Shown: piece by piece, positions 21,232 through 32,200 of the stretch
Layout of the letters: every line of letters starts with the position of its first letter
Numbering within the stretch: the stretch's first letter is position 1
Assembly (NCBI RefSeq): GCF_036785885.1
Contig: NC_092326.1
Coordinates: 38,526,287-38,590,286 of the forward strand
Origin: Coffea arabica
Lineage: Eukaryota > Streptophyta > Magnoliopsida > Gentianales > Rubiaceae
Direction: 5' to 3'
DNA length: 64,000 nucleotides
Made by a program: the position numbers and the translations under genes
The notes under the pieces: model-generated
What the model was told of the DNA's origin: nothing
The model's database searches: none
The model's input: only the letters and a program-made list of their open reading frames with translations

Positions 21232-22173
21232 ATGGCGGATGCTACATCCTCAACGCGGCAATTGTCTTCAACTATGGAAGAAGAACAAAGTATACGGAAC
21301 ACAACAGAGCTTCAAAACATCCAGGCAGCATATAGACTAAATGAAAAAAATTATTTGAAGTGGTCTCAATTGGTTCGAACATTCCTGAAAGGAAAAAGAA
21401 AGTTGAGTCATCTATTGGAAATAGCACCGGATAGTGAAACGGCGGGGTTTGAAGCATGGGAACAAGAGGATTCAATGATCATGTCTTGGTTATGGAATTC
21501 CATGATTCCTGAAATCAGCGATACATGTATGTTTCTTCCTACAGCAAAGGCAATTTGGGATGCCCTTCATCAGACATATTCCAAGGTTAATGATGCAGCT
21601 CTTATCTATGACATCAAGACAAAGACAACTGGAGCAAAACAAGGGACAAAAACAGTGACGGAGTATGCCAATTTTCTGCAAAACCAGTGGCAGGAACTGG
21701 ATTATTACAGGGCACTTGATTTGAACTGTAGCAAATGTGCAGTGTTTATCAAGAAGTTCATAGAAAGGGATCGAGTTTATGATTTTTTGGCTGGCCTAAA
21801 TTCTAAATTCGATTTTGTACGAATTCAAATTCTGGGCAGGCCAGAGTTTCCTTCTTTAATAGAAGCAATATCCCAAGTACGTGGAGAAGAAAGTCGCAGG
21901 GGTATTATGTTAGAGCTACCTTCAATAGAAAATTCAGCCCTTTTAAGTTCCAAATCTCAGCGGTTGGTACTGAACAAGGTTGCTGCGGACAAGACCAATC
22001 AAACAAGTGGGCCAAAGAATCGCGAGGAGTTGTGGTGCACATACTGCAAGAAACCACGACACACCATAGATCAATGCTGGAAACTACATGGGAACTACCC
22101 ACTCGTGAATGGGGACAAAAAGGTGGCCAGCAAAGGCAGGCTCATATGTCAGTTCAAGATCCAACTCAAGTGA
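21232..22173 (+). CDS. COPIA-2 Gag polyprotein
   Basis: The open frame begins at 21127, but the likely start is the internal Met at 21232 (MADATSSTRQLSS), which lies past a hydrophobic stretch unlike Gag. From there it is 313 residues. Copia Gag features: LNEKNYLKWSQLVRTFLKG near the N-terminus, AIWDALHQTYSKV, a long helical middle, and a CCHC zinc knuckle CTYCKKPRHTIDQCW near the end. It stops at 22171-22173, about 30 codons after the knuckle, in a frame that differs from pol. Gag forms the particle that packages the element RNA (family knowledge). Confidence 0.9.
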   Translation: MADATSSTRQLSSTMEEEQSIRNTTELQNIQAAYRLNEKNYLKWSQLVRTFLKGKRKLSHLLEIAPDSETAGFEAWEQEDSMIMSWLWNSMIPEISDTCMFLPTAKAIWDALHQTYSKVNDAALIYDIKTKTTGAKQGTKTVTEYANFLQNQWQELDYYRALDLNCSKCAVFIKKFIERDRVYDFLAGLNSKFDFVRIQILGRPEFPSLIEAISQVRGEESRRGIMLELPSIENSALLSSKSQRLVLNKVAADKTNQTSGPKNREELWCTYCKKPRHTIDQCWKLHGNYPLVNGDKKVASKGRLICQFKIQLK

Positions 22174-25100
22174 TTAGAGGGTTTAGTATGGAGGAAATTG
22201 AGAAGCTTAAAAGTATGTTAGAGACAGTTGACAAACCAGCAACTAACAATTCTCAATCAAGGAATCCGGGTATGTGTTCATTGACACTTTCAGGTAAGGC
22301 TCTAGTCTCTTTTGCATTTAGTGTTTTAGGCAATGAGCTTAGGAATGTCTGGATTCTTGACTCTGGTGCTACGGATCATATGACTCATATTTCAAATAAA
22401 TTCAAAACCTATAATCCCTGTCCTAGCAATAGAAAGATTGTTGTTGCAGATGGTACTACAACCACTGTGGCAGGTATTGGAGATGTCCAAGTTACTCCAA
22501 ATTTGATTCTTAAAAATGTTCTTCATGTTCCTCGATTATCTACAAATTTGGTTTCTGTAAAAAAACTTGCCAAGGATCTAGCTGGCTCTGTTATATTTGA
22601 TGAATCCTGTTGTGACTTTCAGGACCGGGGCTCGGGGAAGAGGATTGGACTAGCTAAGGAGCATGATGGACTCTATTACTTGGATACATCAAGTCAACCA
22701 GAATTTAGTAAATCTGCCCTGTCCACATTGTCTTCACCCTCCAATAAAGATGTCATCTGGTTACATCATAGACGTCTAGGTCATGTGTCTTTTTCTGCAT
22801 TAAAAATAATGTTTCCTTCCTTGTTCAAGGGATTTGATGTTCAGTCTTTTCATTGTGATATTTGCGAGTATGCTAAACACACTCATGTCCCATTTCCTAT
22901 CAGTAATAAACGATCGTCTTCTCTTTTCTTTTTAATCCATAGTGATATTTGGGGGCCATCAACTATTCCAAACATCTCAAGGTCTAAGTGGTTTGTCACA
23001 TTTATCGATGACTGCACAAGAGTCTCTTGGATCTATTTACTCAAAAATAAGTCTGATTTGAGTTATATTTTCCCTGTTTTTCATGCAATGATTCAAAATC
23101 AATTTGGCACCAAGATAAAACACTTTCGTTCAGATAATGCTCGTGATTATTTCAATCAAACTTTGAGTCAGTTTTTCCAAAAAGAAGGAATCATACATGA
23201 ATCATCCTGTATTGCCACTCCACAACAAAATGGAGTGGCAGAACGGAAAAACCGACATCTTCTTGAGTGCACTAGAGCCTTACTGTTTGAACAAAGTGTG
23301 CCAAAAGCATATTGGGGAGAAGCTGTACTCACATCAGCTTATGTCATAAATAGAATTCCTTCCAAGGTCTTGGGGTTTCAAAGTCCACTAGAGAACCTAT
23401 CCAAATTTTACCCCGATATTCGATCTTCCTTTAATTTCACTCCTCGAGTTTTTGGATGTACTTCCTTTGTTCATGTCCATAGTCATAACCGTGGGAAGTT
23501 AGATCCTCGTGCTCTTAAGTGTGTCTTCGTGGGGTACTCATCTACTCAAAAGGGTTACAAATGTTATCATCCACCTACTAGAAAACTCTATGCCTCGGCA
23601 GATGTTACATTTGTTGAAAATAAGCCCTATTTCATCACTCCTTATCTTCAGGGGGAGTTAGATACACTTGAAGATAAGGAGTTAAAATTTCCCTCCTTAG
23701 AGTTGACCACATCTGAGTCATCCAAATCTGAATTTCAAGAGTCAATTCTTCAATCTGATGTGGTAGAAGAAAAAAAGGAAGACCGTAAAATCTATGACTG
23801 GTTCCGGTTTGACCAAGTGTATACAAGGAAAGGAGATTCCATCGTGGTTACAAGGCAAGAACAATCCTCTAAATCAAGCTCCGGGAATGAGGTAACAATG
23901 AGTGAATCAAATCTGAATTCTACACCACCGACCGACCATTCTTCCAGTTCTAAATCACCTTGTCCTGAGCCTCTTAGCCTTGACCAGGACCTACATCTAC
24001 CTATTACTGTAAGGAAAAAACCCCGAGAATGCACCAAAAGACCCCTATATCCATTGTCTCACTTTGTGTCTTTTGAGAAGTTTTCCCCGAGCCATCAAAG
24101 CTTCCTTTCCACCTTAAATACAGTCTCTATTCCTAGCTCATTGTCTGAAGCATTATCAAAGAAAGAATGGAGACTTGCTATGGAAGTAGAAATGGATGCA
24201 TTAGAGAAGAATGGGACATGGGAATTAGTTGATTTACCAAAGAACAAGAAAGTAGTGGGCTGTAAATGGGTGTATGCAGTAAAGTTTAAAGCAGATGGGT
24301 CCCTAGAACGCTACAAGGCAAGATTAGTCGCGAAAGAATACACACAGACATATGGAGTAGATTATCGGGAAACATTTGCTCCAGTAGCAAAGATGAATAC
24401 GGTGAGAATTCTGCTATCCTTGGCTGTTAATTTTGATTGGGAATTACAGCAATACGATGTGAAGAATGCTTTTCTTCATGGAGAGTTAGAAGAGGAGATT
24501 TATATGAGCATTCCACCGAGATTCAGTGGGGTTGACAAAAACAAGGTTTGTCGGTTAAAAAAGGCATTATATGGGCTGAAACAATCCCCATGTGCTTGGT
24601 TTGGACGATTTGCCAAGGTAATGATAGCTAATGGTTACAAGCAAAATCAAGGAGATCATACCCTGTTCATCAAGCATTCAGCCTTGGGGGGAGTTACTGT
24701 TTTGATTGTATACGTAGATGACATCATAGTGACAGGAAACGATGAAGTAGAGAAGAAAACTTTGAAGTGGTGCCTAGCCAAGGAATTTGAAATAAAGGAT
24801 TTAGGAAAATTGAAGTATTTTCTGGGAATTGAAGTGGCTCGATCAAGGCAGGGAATTTTTATTTCTCAACAGAAGTATGTTATGGACCTGCTCAAGGAAA
24901 CAGGCATGACAGCAAGCAAACCAGTTGGAACTCCCATTGAGCAGAATCACAAATTAAGTGAGGCTCATGGAGATACAGCTGTGGACAGAGAGATGTACCA
25001 AAGACTTGTTGGGAAACTCATTTATCTCGCACATACTAGGCCAGATATAGCTTACTCAGTCAGTGTTATTAGTCAGTTTATGCATGATCCTAGAGCAGTT

Positions 25101-25667
25101 CATCTACAAGCAGTTTATCGAGTGCTTCATTACTTAAAGGCACATCCAGGGAAGGGAATTTTATTCAAAAAGGGTCCTGAAATTGATCTGGCAGTTTACA
25201 CAGATGCAGACTTTGCAGGGTCTCCAGTTGACAGGCGATCAACTTCAGGATATTGTACATTTCTTGGAGGAAACTTAATATCCTGGAGAAGCAAGAAACA
25301 AAGTGTAGTAGCAAGGTCAAGTGCTGAAGCAGAGTTCAGGGCTATGGCAGCAGGGGTATGTGAATTATTGTGGGTTAAAATTATCCTAGAAGACTTGAGG
25401 ATTCAATGGAGCAAACCGATGAAGCTATATTGTGATAACAAATCTGCTATAAGTATAGCTCACAACCCAGTGCAACATGATCGGATGAAGCACATAGAGA
25501 TAGACAGGCACTTTATTAAAGAGAAGCTAGAAAGTGGACTGATTTGTACTCCATATGTTCCGACAGGACTTCAACTTGCAGTTGTGATGACAAAGGGACT
25601 GTGTAACAACATGTTTCATGAAAGTGTTGTCAAGCTGGGAATGGAAGATCTATATTCACCAGCTTGA
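22032..25667 (+). CDS. COPIA-2 Pol polyprotein (PR, IN, RT, RNase H)
   Basis: Open frame of 1211 codons that overlaps the end of gag in another frame. Domains in order: aspartic protease WILDSGATDHM (about residue 106), GAG-pre-integrase (WLHHRRLGHVSFSALK, about 242), integrase core with FIDDCTRVSW, FRSDNARDYF and QQNGVAERKNRHLLE (about 325-410), reverse transcriptase with ETFAPVAKMNTVRILLSLA, LYGLKQSPCAWFGRF and IVYVDDIIVTG (about 780-900), and RNase H with YTDADFAGSPVDRRSTSGYC, SSAEAEFRAMAAG and YCDNKSAISIAHNP (about 1055-1145). No internal stop. The first ATG at 22032 is within gag and is probably not used as a start, since copia elements normally translate gag-pol as one frame. Confidence 0.93.
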   Translation: MVHILQETTTHHRSMLETTWELPTREWGQKGGQQRQAHMSVQDPTQVIRGFSMEEIEKLKSMLETVDKPATNNSQSRNPGMCSLTLSGKALVSFAFSVLGNELRNVWILDSGATDHMTHISNKFKTYNPCPSNRKIVVADGTTTTVAGIGDVQVTPNLILKNVLHVPRLSTNLVSVKKLAKDLAGSVIFDESCCDFQDRGSGKRIGLAKEHDGLYYLDTSSQPEFSKSALSTLSSPSNKDVIWLHHRRLGHVSFSALKIMFPSLFKGFDVQSFHCDICEYAKHTHVPFPISNKRSSSLFFLIHSDIWGPSTIPNISRSKWFVTFIDDCTRVSWIYLLKNKSDLSYIFPVFHAMIQNQFGTKIKHFRSDNARDYFNQTLSQFFQKEGIIHESSCIATPQQNGVAERKNRHLLECTRALLFEQSVPKAYWGEAVLTSAYVINRIPSKVLGFQSPLENLSKFYPDIRSSFNFTPRVFGCTSFVHVHSHNRGKLDPRALKCVFVGYSSTQKGYKCYHPPTRKLYASADVTFVENKPYFITPYLQGELDTLEDKELKFPSLELTTSESSKSEFQESILQSDVVEEKKEDRKIYDWFRFDQVYTRKGDSIVVTRQEQSSKSSSGNEVTMSESNLNSTPPTDHSSSSKSPCPEPLSLDQDLHLPITVRKKPRECTKRPLYPLSHFVSFEKFSPSHQSFLSTLNTVSIPSSLSEALSKKEWRLAMEVEMDALEKNGTWELVDLPKNKKVVGCKWVYAVKFKADGSLERYKARLVAKEYTQTYGVDYRETFAPVAKMNTVRILLSLAVNFDWELQQYDVKNAFLHGELEEEIYMSIPPRFSGVDKNKVCRLKKALYGLKQSPCAWFGRFAKVMIANGYKQNQGDHTLFIKHSALGGVTVLIVYVDDIIVTGNDEVEKKTLKWCLAKEFEIKDLGKLKYFLGIEVARSRQGIFISQQKYVMDLLKETGMTASKPVGTPIEQNHKLSEAHGDTAVDREMYQRLVGKLIYLAHTRPDIAYSVSVISQFMHDPRAVHLQAVYRVLHYLKAHPGKGILFKKGPEIDLAVYTDADFAGSPVDRRSTSGYCTFLGGNLISWRSKKQSVVARSSAEAEFRAMAAGVCELLWVKIILEDLRIQWSKPMKLYCDNKSAISIAHNPVQHDRMKHIEIDRHFIKEKLESGLICTPYVPTGLQLAVVMTKGLCNNMFHESVVKLGMEDLYSPA

Positions 25668-25674
25668 GGGGGAG

Positions 25675-25922
25675 TGTTGAAGATATGTGATCTGATATTA
25701 TGGAAAGATTTGATAATATAAATATTAGGAAAGATCTGATTATAGTATCATATATTAATTAGGTATCATATGATTATAGTATCATATATTAATTAGGTAA
25801 TAGTATGATTATAGTATCATATGATTATAGTATCCACTTGTGTATATATATATTTGTATATTGTGTAGTCCAAAGTGAAATAGAATAAAAGTATTTTTTC
25901 TCTCCATTTTTCTTAGTTTACA
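25675..25922 (+). repeat. COPIA-2 3' LTR
   Basis: 248 bp, matching the 5' LTR except for one visible base. It is followed by target duplication GATTA and then by the rest of the SF3A1 exon. Confidence 0.96.
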
Positions 25923-28214
25923 GATTATTGCTAGCAATGCTGGGAATCCAAAATTTAACTTTTTGAATGCCTCTGATCCATACCATGCGTACTATCAGCA
26001 TCGTTTATCTGAAGCCCGTGCACAAAATCAGGTTTCTGCTCTACAGCCATTGCAACTGGCAGATTCAGCTGCTCCTGAGTCCGCTGCTGCTGCCCCGGCT
26101 GCTAATGGCAAGGATGCGACTGCAAAGCCTGATCCATCAGTGCAGTTTAGGCCTGTTCGTAAAATTCTTGAACCCCCTGAAGCAGAGCAGTACACTGTTC
26201 GCCTCCCTGAAGGGATTACAGGGGAGGAGTTGGACATAATTAAGCTTACTGCCCAGTTTGTCGCAAGGAATGGGAAATCATTTTTGACTGGATTGACCAG
26301 TAGGGAGATTAACAATCCTCAATTTCTTTTTCTAAAACCAACCCATAGCATGTTTATGTTTTTTACATCTCTTGCGGATGCTTATTCGAAAGTATTGATG
26401 CCTCCAAAAGCGTTAACAGATAAGTTGAGAAAGAGTGTAACTGACATGACTACGGTGCTTGAAAGATGCCTTCTTCGCTTGGAGTGGGAACGGTCGCAGG
26501 AGCAGGCTAGGCAGAAAGCTGAAGATGAGATAGAACAGGAGCGATTGCATATGGCCATGATTGATTGGCATGACTTTGTTGTAGTAGAGACCATAGACTT
26601 TGCAGATGATGAGGATGAAGATTTGCCCCCTCCTATGACCCTGGAGGAGGTTATACGAAGAAGCAAGATGACAGGTATGGAAGAAGAGGAGATCATTGAG
26701 CCTGGGAAGGAAGTAGAAATGGAAATGGATGAAGAGGAGGTGCAGCTTGTTGAGGAGGGCATGAGGGCAGCTAGTCTTGAAGAGAACGGGGACCTGAAGA
26801 ATAATGAAGCTAAGGTTACAATAGATGAAGCAGAACCACCTATGAGGATAGTAAAGAATTGGAGGAGACCCGAGGAGAGGCTACCTGCTGAAAGAGATCC
26901 AACTAAATTTGTTGTGTCTCCAATAACTTGTGAGCTGATTCCTGACAATGAGATGTCTGAACATATCAGGATCTCTTTAATTGATCCAAAGTACAAGGAG
27001 CAGAAGGAGAGGATGTTTGCAAAAATTAGGGATACAACTCTTGCTCCTGATGATGAGATCACAAAAAATATTGTTGGACTTGCTCGAACCCGTCCTGATA
27101 TTTTTGGTACTACTGAGGAGGAAGTCTCTAATGCTGTTAAGGCAGAGATCGAGAAGAAAAAAGATGATCAACCAAAGCAAGTCATTTGGGATGGGCATAC
27201 AGGAAGTATTGGTCGTACAGCAAGTCAGGCCATGTCTCAGAATGCTGGTGGAGAAGATCTAAATGAAGCAGGCAACAGTGACATGAGAAATCTTCCAGGT
27301 CCTGCAGCTCCTCCTCCTCCCAGACCTGGCATGCCATCAATTAGACCTCTTCCTCCACCTCCTGGACTTGCCTTGAATATCCCTAGGCCTCCTAATACTG
27401 TTCAGTATTCAACCCCAACTGGTCCCGGTGTTTTGGCTCCACCTCCACCTAGGCCTCCAGTCGTCGGTGTTCTGCCTAGACCTGCACCTCATCCGATGTC
27501 AATGATGCCGGGCCAGCAACCTCTGATGGTAAATCGACCCCAAATGCATCCGTCCATGTCCATGAATTCCCCCAACATGCCTGTGCCACCGCCACCTGGA
27601 TCTCAATTTACACCTTTGTCTGCTCCGCGGCCTTTTGTTCCCCTTTCCATGTCACAACCTGGCATGCCTATGGTCCCACCGCCATCCATGCCTCAGGGAA
27701 TGCCACCACCTCCACCTGAGGAAGCTCCTCCACCACTTCCTGAAGAACCAGAACCAAAAAGACAGAAACTTGATGATGCTCTGCTTGTTCCCGAGGACCA
27801 ATTTTTAGCTCAACATTCGGTATGATGCACTTTTGCATTCATTTATATTTGTGATTTTTTTTTAAAAAAAAAATTTTCCTTTTGTACAAAGAGAAGGTTT
27901 TACGTCATTGGTTGTAATTAAGCTTGCATTTGTGTGCACTGCAGGGACCTGCTCGTATCAACGTGTCTGTGCCCAATCATGATGAAGGCAATATGAAAGG
28001 GCAGGTGCTGGAGATTCTTGTGCAGTCGCTGTCTGAAACTGTCAGCAGCTTGAAAGAGAAAATAGCTGGTGAGATTCAACTTCCGGCTAACAAACAGAAA
28101 CTGAGTGGAAGGCCTGGTTTTCTCAAGGACAATTTGTCGCTCGCATATTATAACGTTGCACCCGGAGAAACACTTCAACTCTCTCTCAGAGAGCGTGGAG
28201 GAAGAAAGAGATGA

Positions 28215-29296
28215 GAAGCTTAACATTGGCCAAAGCCTTGGAACGCTTTATTTTCCTATTTGGATCTGTTACTTCTCATTGTCCTATCATTGTCTCACCA
28301 AAATTATTTTTTGTGATGTTTAGAGCTTCCTTTGAAATTGCTTATTGAGTGATAAGGAGAGTAAACTGTCTTTTCTTAGTTCGGAATATCTGTATGTACA
28401 TTTCCTATAAACTCTAGATTAAAAAATCAAGCTAATTAACGGCATCCTAAACTCTAGCTATCTAACCCCAGACAAGTAACCTTATAGTCCATAGTCAAGT
28501 TTTACTGTTTAAGTTTACAATTAGGCAGATGGGTTATGGATGCAAATTATGCCTATCTTTTTTTTTTTTTTATATATATATAAAGAAATCGATTCTAGGG
28601 TAAAATGAAGAGTCAGTTGACTACTAAAATTTTCACGTAATTGATTGCAAGTAGGTTTTACTGTCCATCTCCTGACGAAAGACTGAATTTGATGCTAATT
28701 AAACCAGGAATTGCTCAATTTTCACAAAAACTTGACAAAAATTACTTCTTATTATTACTTGTTTTAGATATTGTATAACTGGCGTTTAAGAATTTGTTAT
28801 TGTGTCGTTTGCAACAAACGTTCAAAACTAGATTGAATATGGCGTCCCAGAAGCACACCATGTCTTGAGGTGCAAATAGGAGGAACACAGTAAACAGGAA
28901 TGGCCTTCAATTTACCCATTCGAAGATGAAAATGTTCCTCCCAGCAAAATCTGCACCTTTGAAAGCTTATCATCTATAAAAGCTGAAAATGATTTCAGTG
29001 TAAACTTCCACGCCTTTGCCTGACAAGTTTAGGCTTACATCTACGAGTAATGTTATGTACACAAGGGAAAATGTTCTTGCCAACTTCAAGGGTAGCTACA
29101 TTAATTCATTTCTATCCAGCTTCAAAATTCCAAACCAGCAGATGCAAGTTCTCATGTATACTTTCCATCAGAATTCGTCGTTGCCTCAGCTGCTGCTTTA
29201 GAAAATAAAGCAATGCCTGCCTCATCCAGGATTTGTGAAAACTGTAGAGTTGAAGAAGACAAGTGGCAGCTGAGTGTAGATAGCAATCGGCGACTT
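28215..29296. other. Spacer between convergent SF3A1 copy 1 and VSR
   Basis: Shared with the second copy only to about 28290 (CATTGTC). Beyond that it is AT-rich with a poly-T/TATATATA stretch at about 28560-28582 and no recognisable gene. The right part presumably contains the VSR 3'UTR. Confidence 0.5.
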
Positions 29297-32200
29297 CTAC
29301 ACAGATGAACGTTGTTGAAGAGGCTCAGCTTCATGATGGACAACCTGATTTTGCTGATTGTCGATTGGCATGTACTGTGACATGATGGCCATAATCTCCG
29401 AGTCCATGTAAGACTGCAAATCAGATGGAAGTTAGATACATGAAATAGATGATCGCAATGTAAGAAGTTTGTTGAGCTGATGATAATGAGACATACTCGA
29501 AGTCTATATTTGTAGAAGATGTAACCAGCCATGCTAGCAGCCACTACTGCAGCTAAAACCAATAATGTGAGGAACCACCCGAATTTTGATGTGTGCCTTT
29601 CTGTAAGGAATGAGAAAGATAGTAATTAGTAATTTGTTCTTTGTTTGCAGCATCCTACTAAAGTACATATTTTTCATCTCCCCTCAGGGGATAACTTGTT
29701 GAGTGCATAGCTTTTAACCTTATTACTAGCAACTCAAACGTACTGTCCTGTTGATAAAAGGTGGTTTGCCTCTCATTACAAGGAAAACAGTAAGAAATAG
29801 AAATGAAAAAGATGCAGGAAAACTGAAGTTAATGAAGTCTTGAACTGATACATGTGTCCTGATGCATAGGAGCTTATGTTTGTATACATAAGCAAAAAGA
29901 GAGAGAGAGAGATTATATATTGCAAACAAACAAGTAAAAGTAAATCTATTTATTTTGAAGAAATGAATCGTCGTTAAAGAAGTGAGTTTCATTTTCTTGA
30001 GTGACAACCTAAGACATTTGCTGTGGTTGAGGTTTTGGGCATTCCTGCAGACTATTCTGACATGGACGATATTCATAGGTCAGGTACACGAAAATACTAT
30101 CTAATCTTGTATACCTAGCCCCATGTGGTGGGAGTCTTGTGCATTATATCTTCTTATGCTGTTTACAAATAAGGCAGCAAGAGTAGTCTTTTGAGCTTTT
30201 TTTTTTTGTTGGTTTATTCGATGGGCAATTTTTAAATTAATAAGCACACGCACTTAGGAAGTCTGAGTAAATAAATCCCATAAAAATAGGCTCACATTGT
30301 ATTCTGCATGGAATATGTACTCAGGATTGAAAGTCAACACTTGTTAGGGTATTTAGATGTAGAGCTGTTAAGCCAATCGAGTAGCTCGAAAGCTCGTTAG
30401 AGCTCGGCTCGTTAAGGCTCGAGCTCGGCTCTTTAATTTTAGTTAACGAGTCGAGCTCGAGCTCGAAACATGCTCGTTTAGTTAACGAGCCGAGTAAGCT
30501 CGGCTCGTTTGATACTCGAGTAGCTCGTTAGAGCTCGTTAATGAAGGGCATATTTGTCATTTTAGAAATCAAAATTATATAAATTAAAAATTATAGGTTT
30601 TTATTAATGTTAATTTGCACGAGCTCGTGAAACTCGACTCGTTTGTCACAAACGAGTCGAGCTCGAGCTCGAACTCGAGCCACATGTACATTTAACGAGC
30701 CGAGTTCGAACACATTTTAAAGTTCGTTTTCTTAACGAGCTCGAGTTGAGCTCGGCTCGAATTAAACTCGAGTCGAGCTCGGCAACCAAATACTCGGCTC
30801 GACTCAGCTCGATTAACAGCTCTATTTAGATGGAACTCTATGCAAGCAAGGAGATATCAGCAGATTGAAGCAAAGAATAAGACATAGTTCATCTTTTACA
30901 TTTTGGTGGCTCTTACATCTTTTTTACCCTAGATGAATATTAGAATCTCGGAAAAATATGAAATTTTCATTTCAACCAAAGAGAAAGATAATGAAACTAG
31001 TCGCACATGATGTGTTTAAAGCAGCAAACAACTCTGTGTTACTTCTGCAGAATCGCAAATTCCAATCAATTTGAGATGATTTTTCTTACCAATGCAGGTA
31101 TCGTGCTCCAAAATGTAAAGTTTGTCCCCTCTGCAACCGCACTCAAATCCGCTCCATGTGTTCTTACAGGTGCAATCATCACATTGACAAACTTTACCTT
31201 CCTTACATTCATCTATTTCTGTCATACATTAAAGAGTAGAACATTGAATTGAAATCTCAGATTAAGGCAGTAAACTTAAGAATGATAGCCAGAGCTAAGT
31301 AGAAGACTGGGGATCTTATATATGTTAAAGAGTTATCCATCTTTGACAATGGCAGGAAAGCACCTTCACATCTATAGCCATCTCCAGTGAATCCAGGAGG
31401 ACAGTGACAGCCTGTAAGATCAGATTCCTGTTTATCCACAGAAGGATATCATATCAACATTAGAATGGTAGAATCCATAAAAAAACTGTTGTCTTTTGAA
31501 AAGTAATGTATCACTGAACTGTGCAAGCTGAAACTGTCAGTCCATGTCGAGTTTCTGACCAGCACCCTCCATGATTGACCATGCATCTTCCAGGTCCAAC
31601 AGCTGCAAATATAAAAGAGGAAGCAAAAGCGTAAGAGGCATGAATCCTGGATAGTATGTGCCTACGAGGTTATAATTCTAAGGAGAAACTCAGGTGCAAT
31701 CTTTGAATATAGAATTGAACATAATTTTAATTGGCCACTTATGTAAAGCAGCAGGGTTGGAATTGGTGAATGTGTAAGATACTTGCATGCCTGTTGGATC
31801 TAGGCAATGCGACAGAACAAAGCGAAATCACTTAAAATGTTATCTCGTAATGCCTTATTCTGGACCGCAAAAGCCCCCCAAAAAAATGGTTCCAGGAAAA
31901 GATTCCTTCACAAGTTGATAATAAAAGGGGAACATGTTTGGAAGTATCAAAGCTAAATTGTTGAAAGATATATCTCCCTATAGAATAGAATAGATACCTT
32001 CACAAGACTTGTATCCATCTCCTCTATATTGCACACCATTCGCTGAAGGGCACTGACAAACTCTTCCCCTGAATGTATCCTTAAGAAATAACAAATAAAG
32101 GCTGATAAGAGAGCAGCTAAAGTGGTTTATTCGTGTATTTCAATCATTCCACAGCAAGAAGCACAAGTCACCACGTGTATGTAATCAGAAGAAATGCTTT

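Larger units (their letters stand above)
20837..25922 (+). mobile_element. COPIA-2: young, nearly intact Ty1/copia retrotransposon in SF3A1
   Basis: 5086 bp, flanked by 5-bp target duplication GATTA (20832-20836 and 25923-25927). The LTRs are 248 bp each and differ at one base by eye (AGAAGAAAAG against AGAATAAAAG near the 3' end). The primer site TGGTATCAGAGC starts directly after the 5' LTR at 21085. A purine tract GAGGGGGAG precedes the 3' LTR. gag and pol are long and open but lie in different frames. The uninterrupted target reads GAGGATTATTGCTAG at the matching place in SF3A1 copy 2. Confidence 0.97.
20560..28214 (+). pseudogene. SF3A1: SF3A1 copy 1, coding exon split by COPIA-2
   Basis: Same gene as at 51753-54311. 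The coding exon starts at 20560 (MLGNLPILPLPAPPSDG), is interrupted after 20836, and resumes at 25928 until 27819; the last exon is 27945-28214. Leaving out one copy of the 5-bp target duplication, the host exon parts add to 2169 bp, exactly the length in copy 2, so nothing else has been lost. The insertion lies inside the first SURP domain, between residues 92 and 93 (EKRI/IASNAG). In the interrupted state the frame reads into the LTR and stops at 20881. Differences from copy 2 include SPITCELIP for SPITGELIP, CLLRLEW for CLHRLEW and PHPMS for PHLMS. Apart from the insertion it is open, so the knockout is recent. An initiation at 25963 would give an N-truncated protein lacking SURP1; there is no evidence for it. 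Confidence 0.93.

Noticed and set aside
26382..27062. 226-codon minus-strand frame (and its twin at 52574-53164)
   Set aside because: Antisense shadow of the SF3A1 acidic/charged region; Ser-rich composition is the reverse of Glu/Asp codons.
29726..30076. 116-codon minus-strand frame in a VSR intron
   Set aside because: Intronic, Leu/Phe-rich from AT-rich DNA, with no family resemblance.
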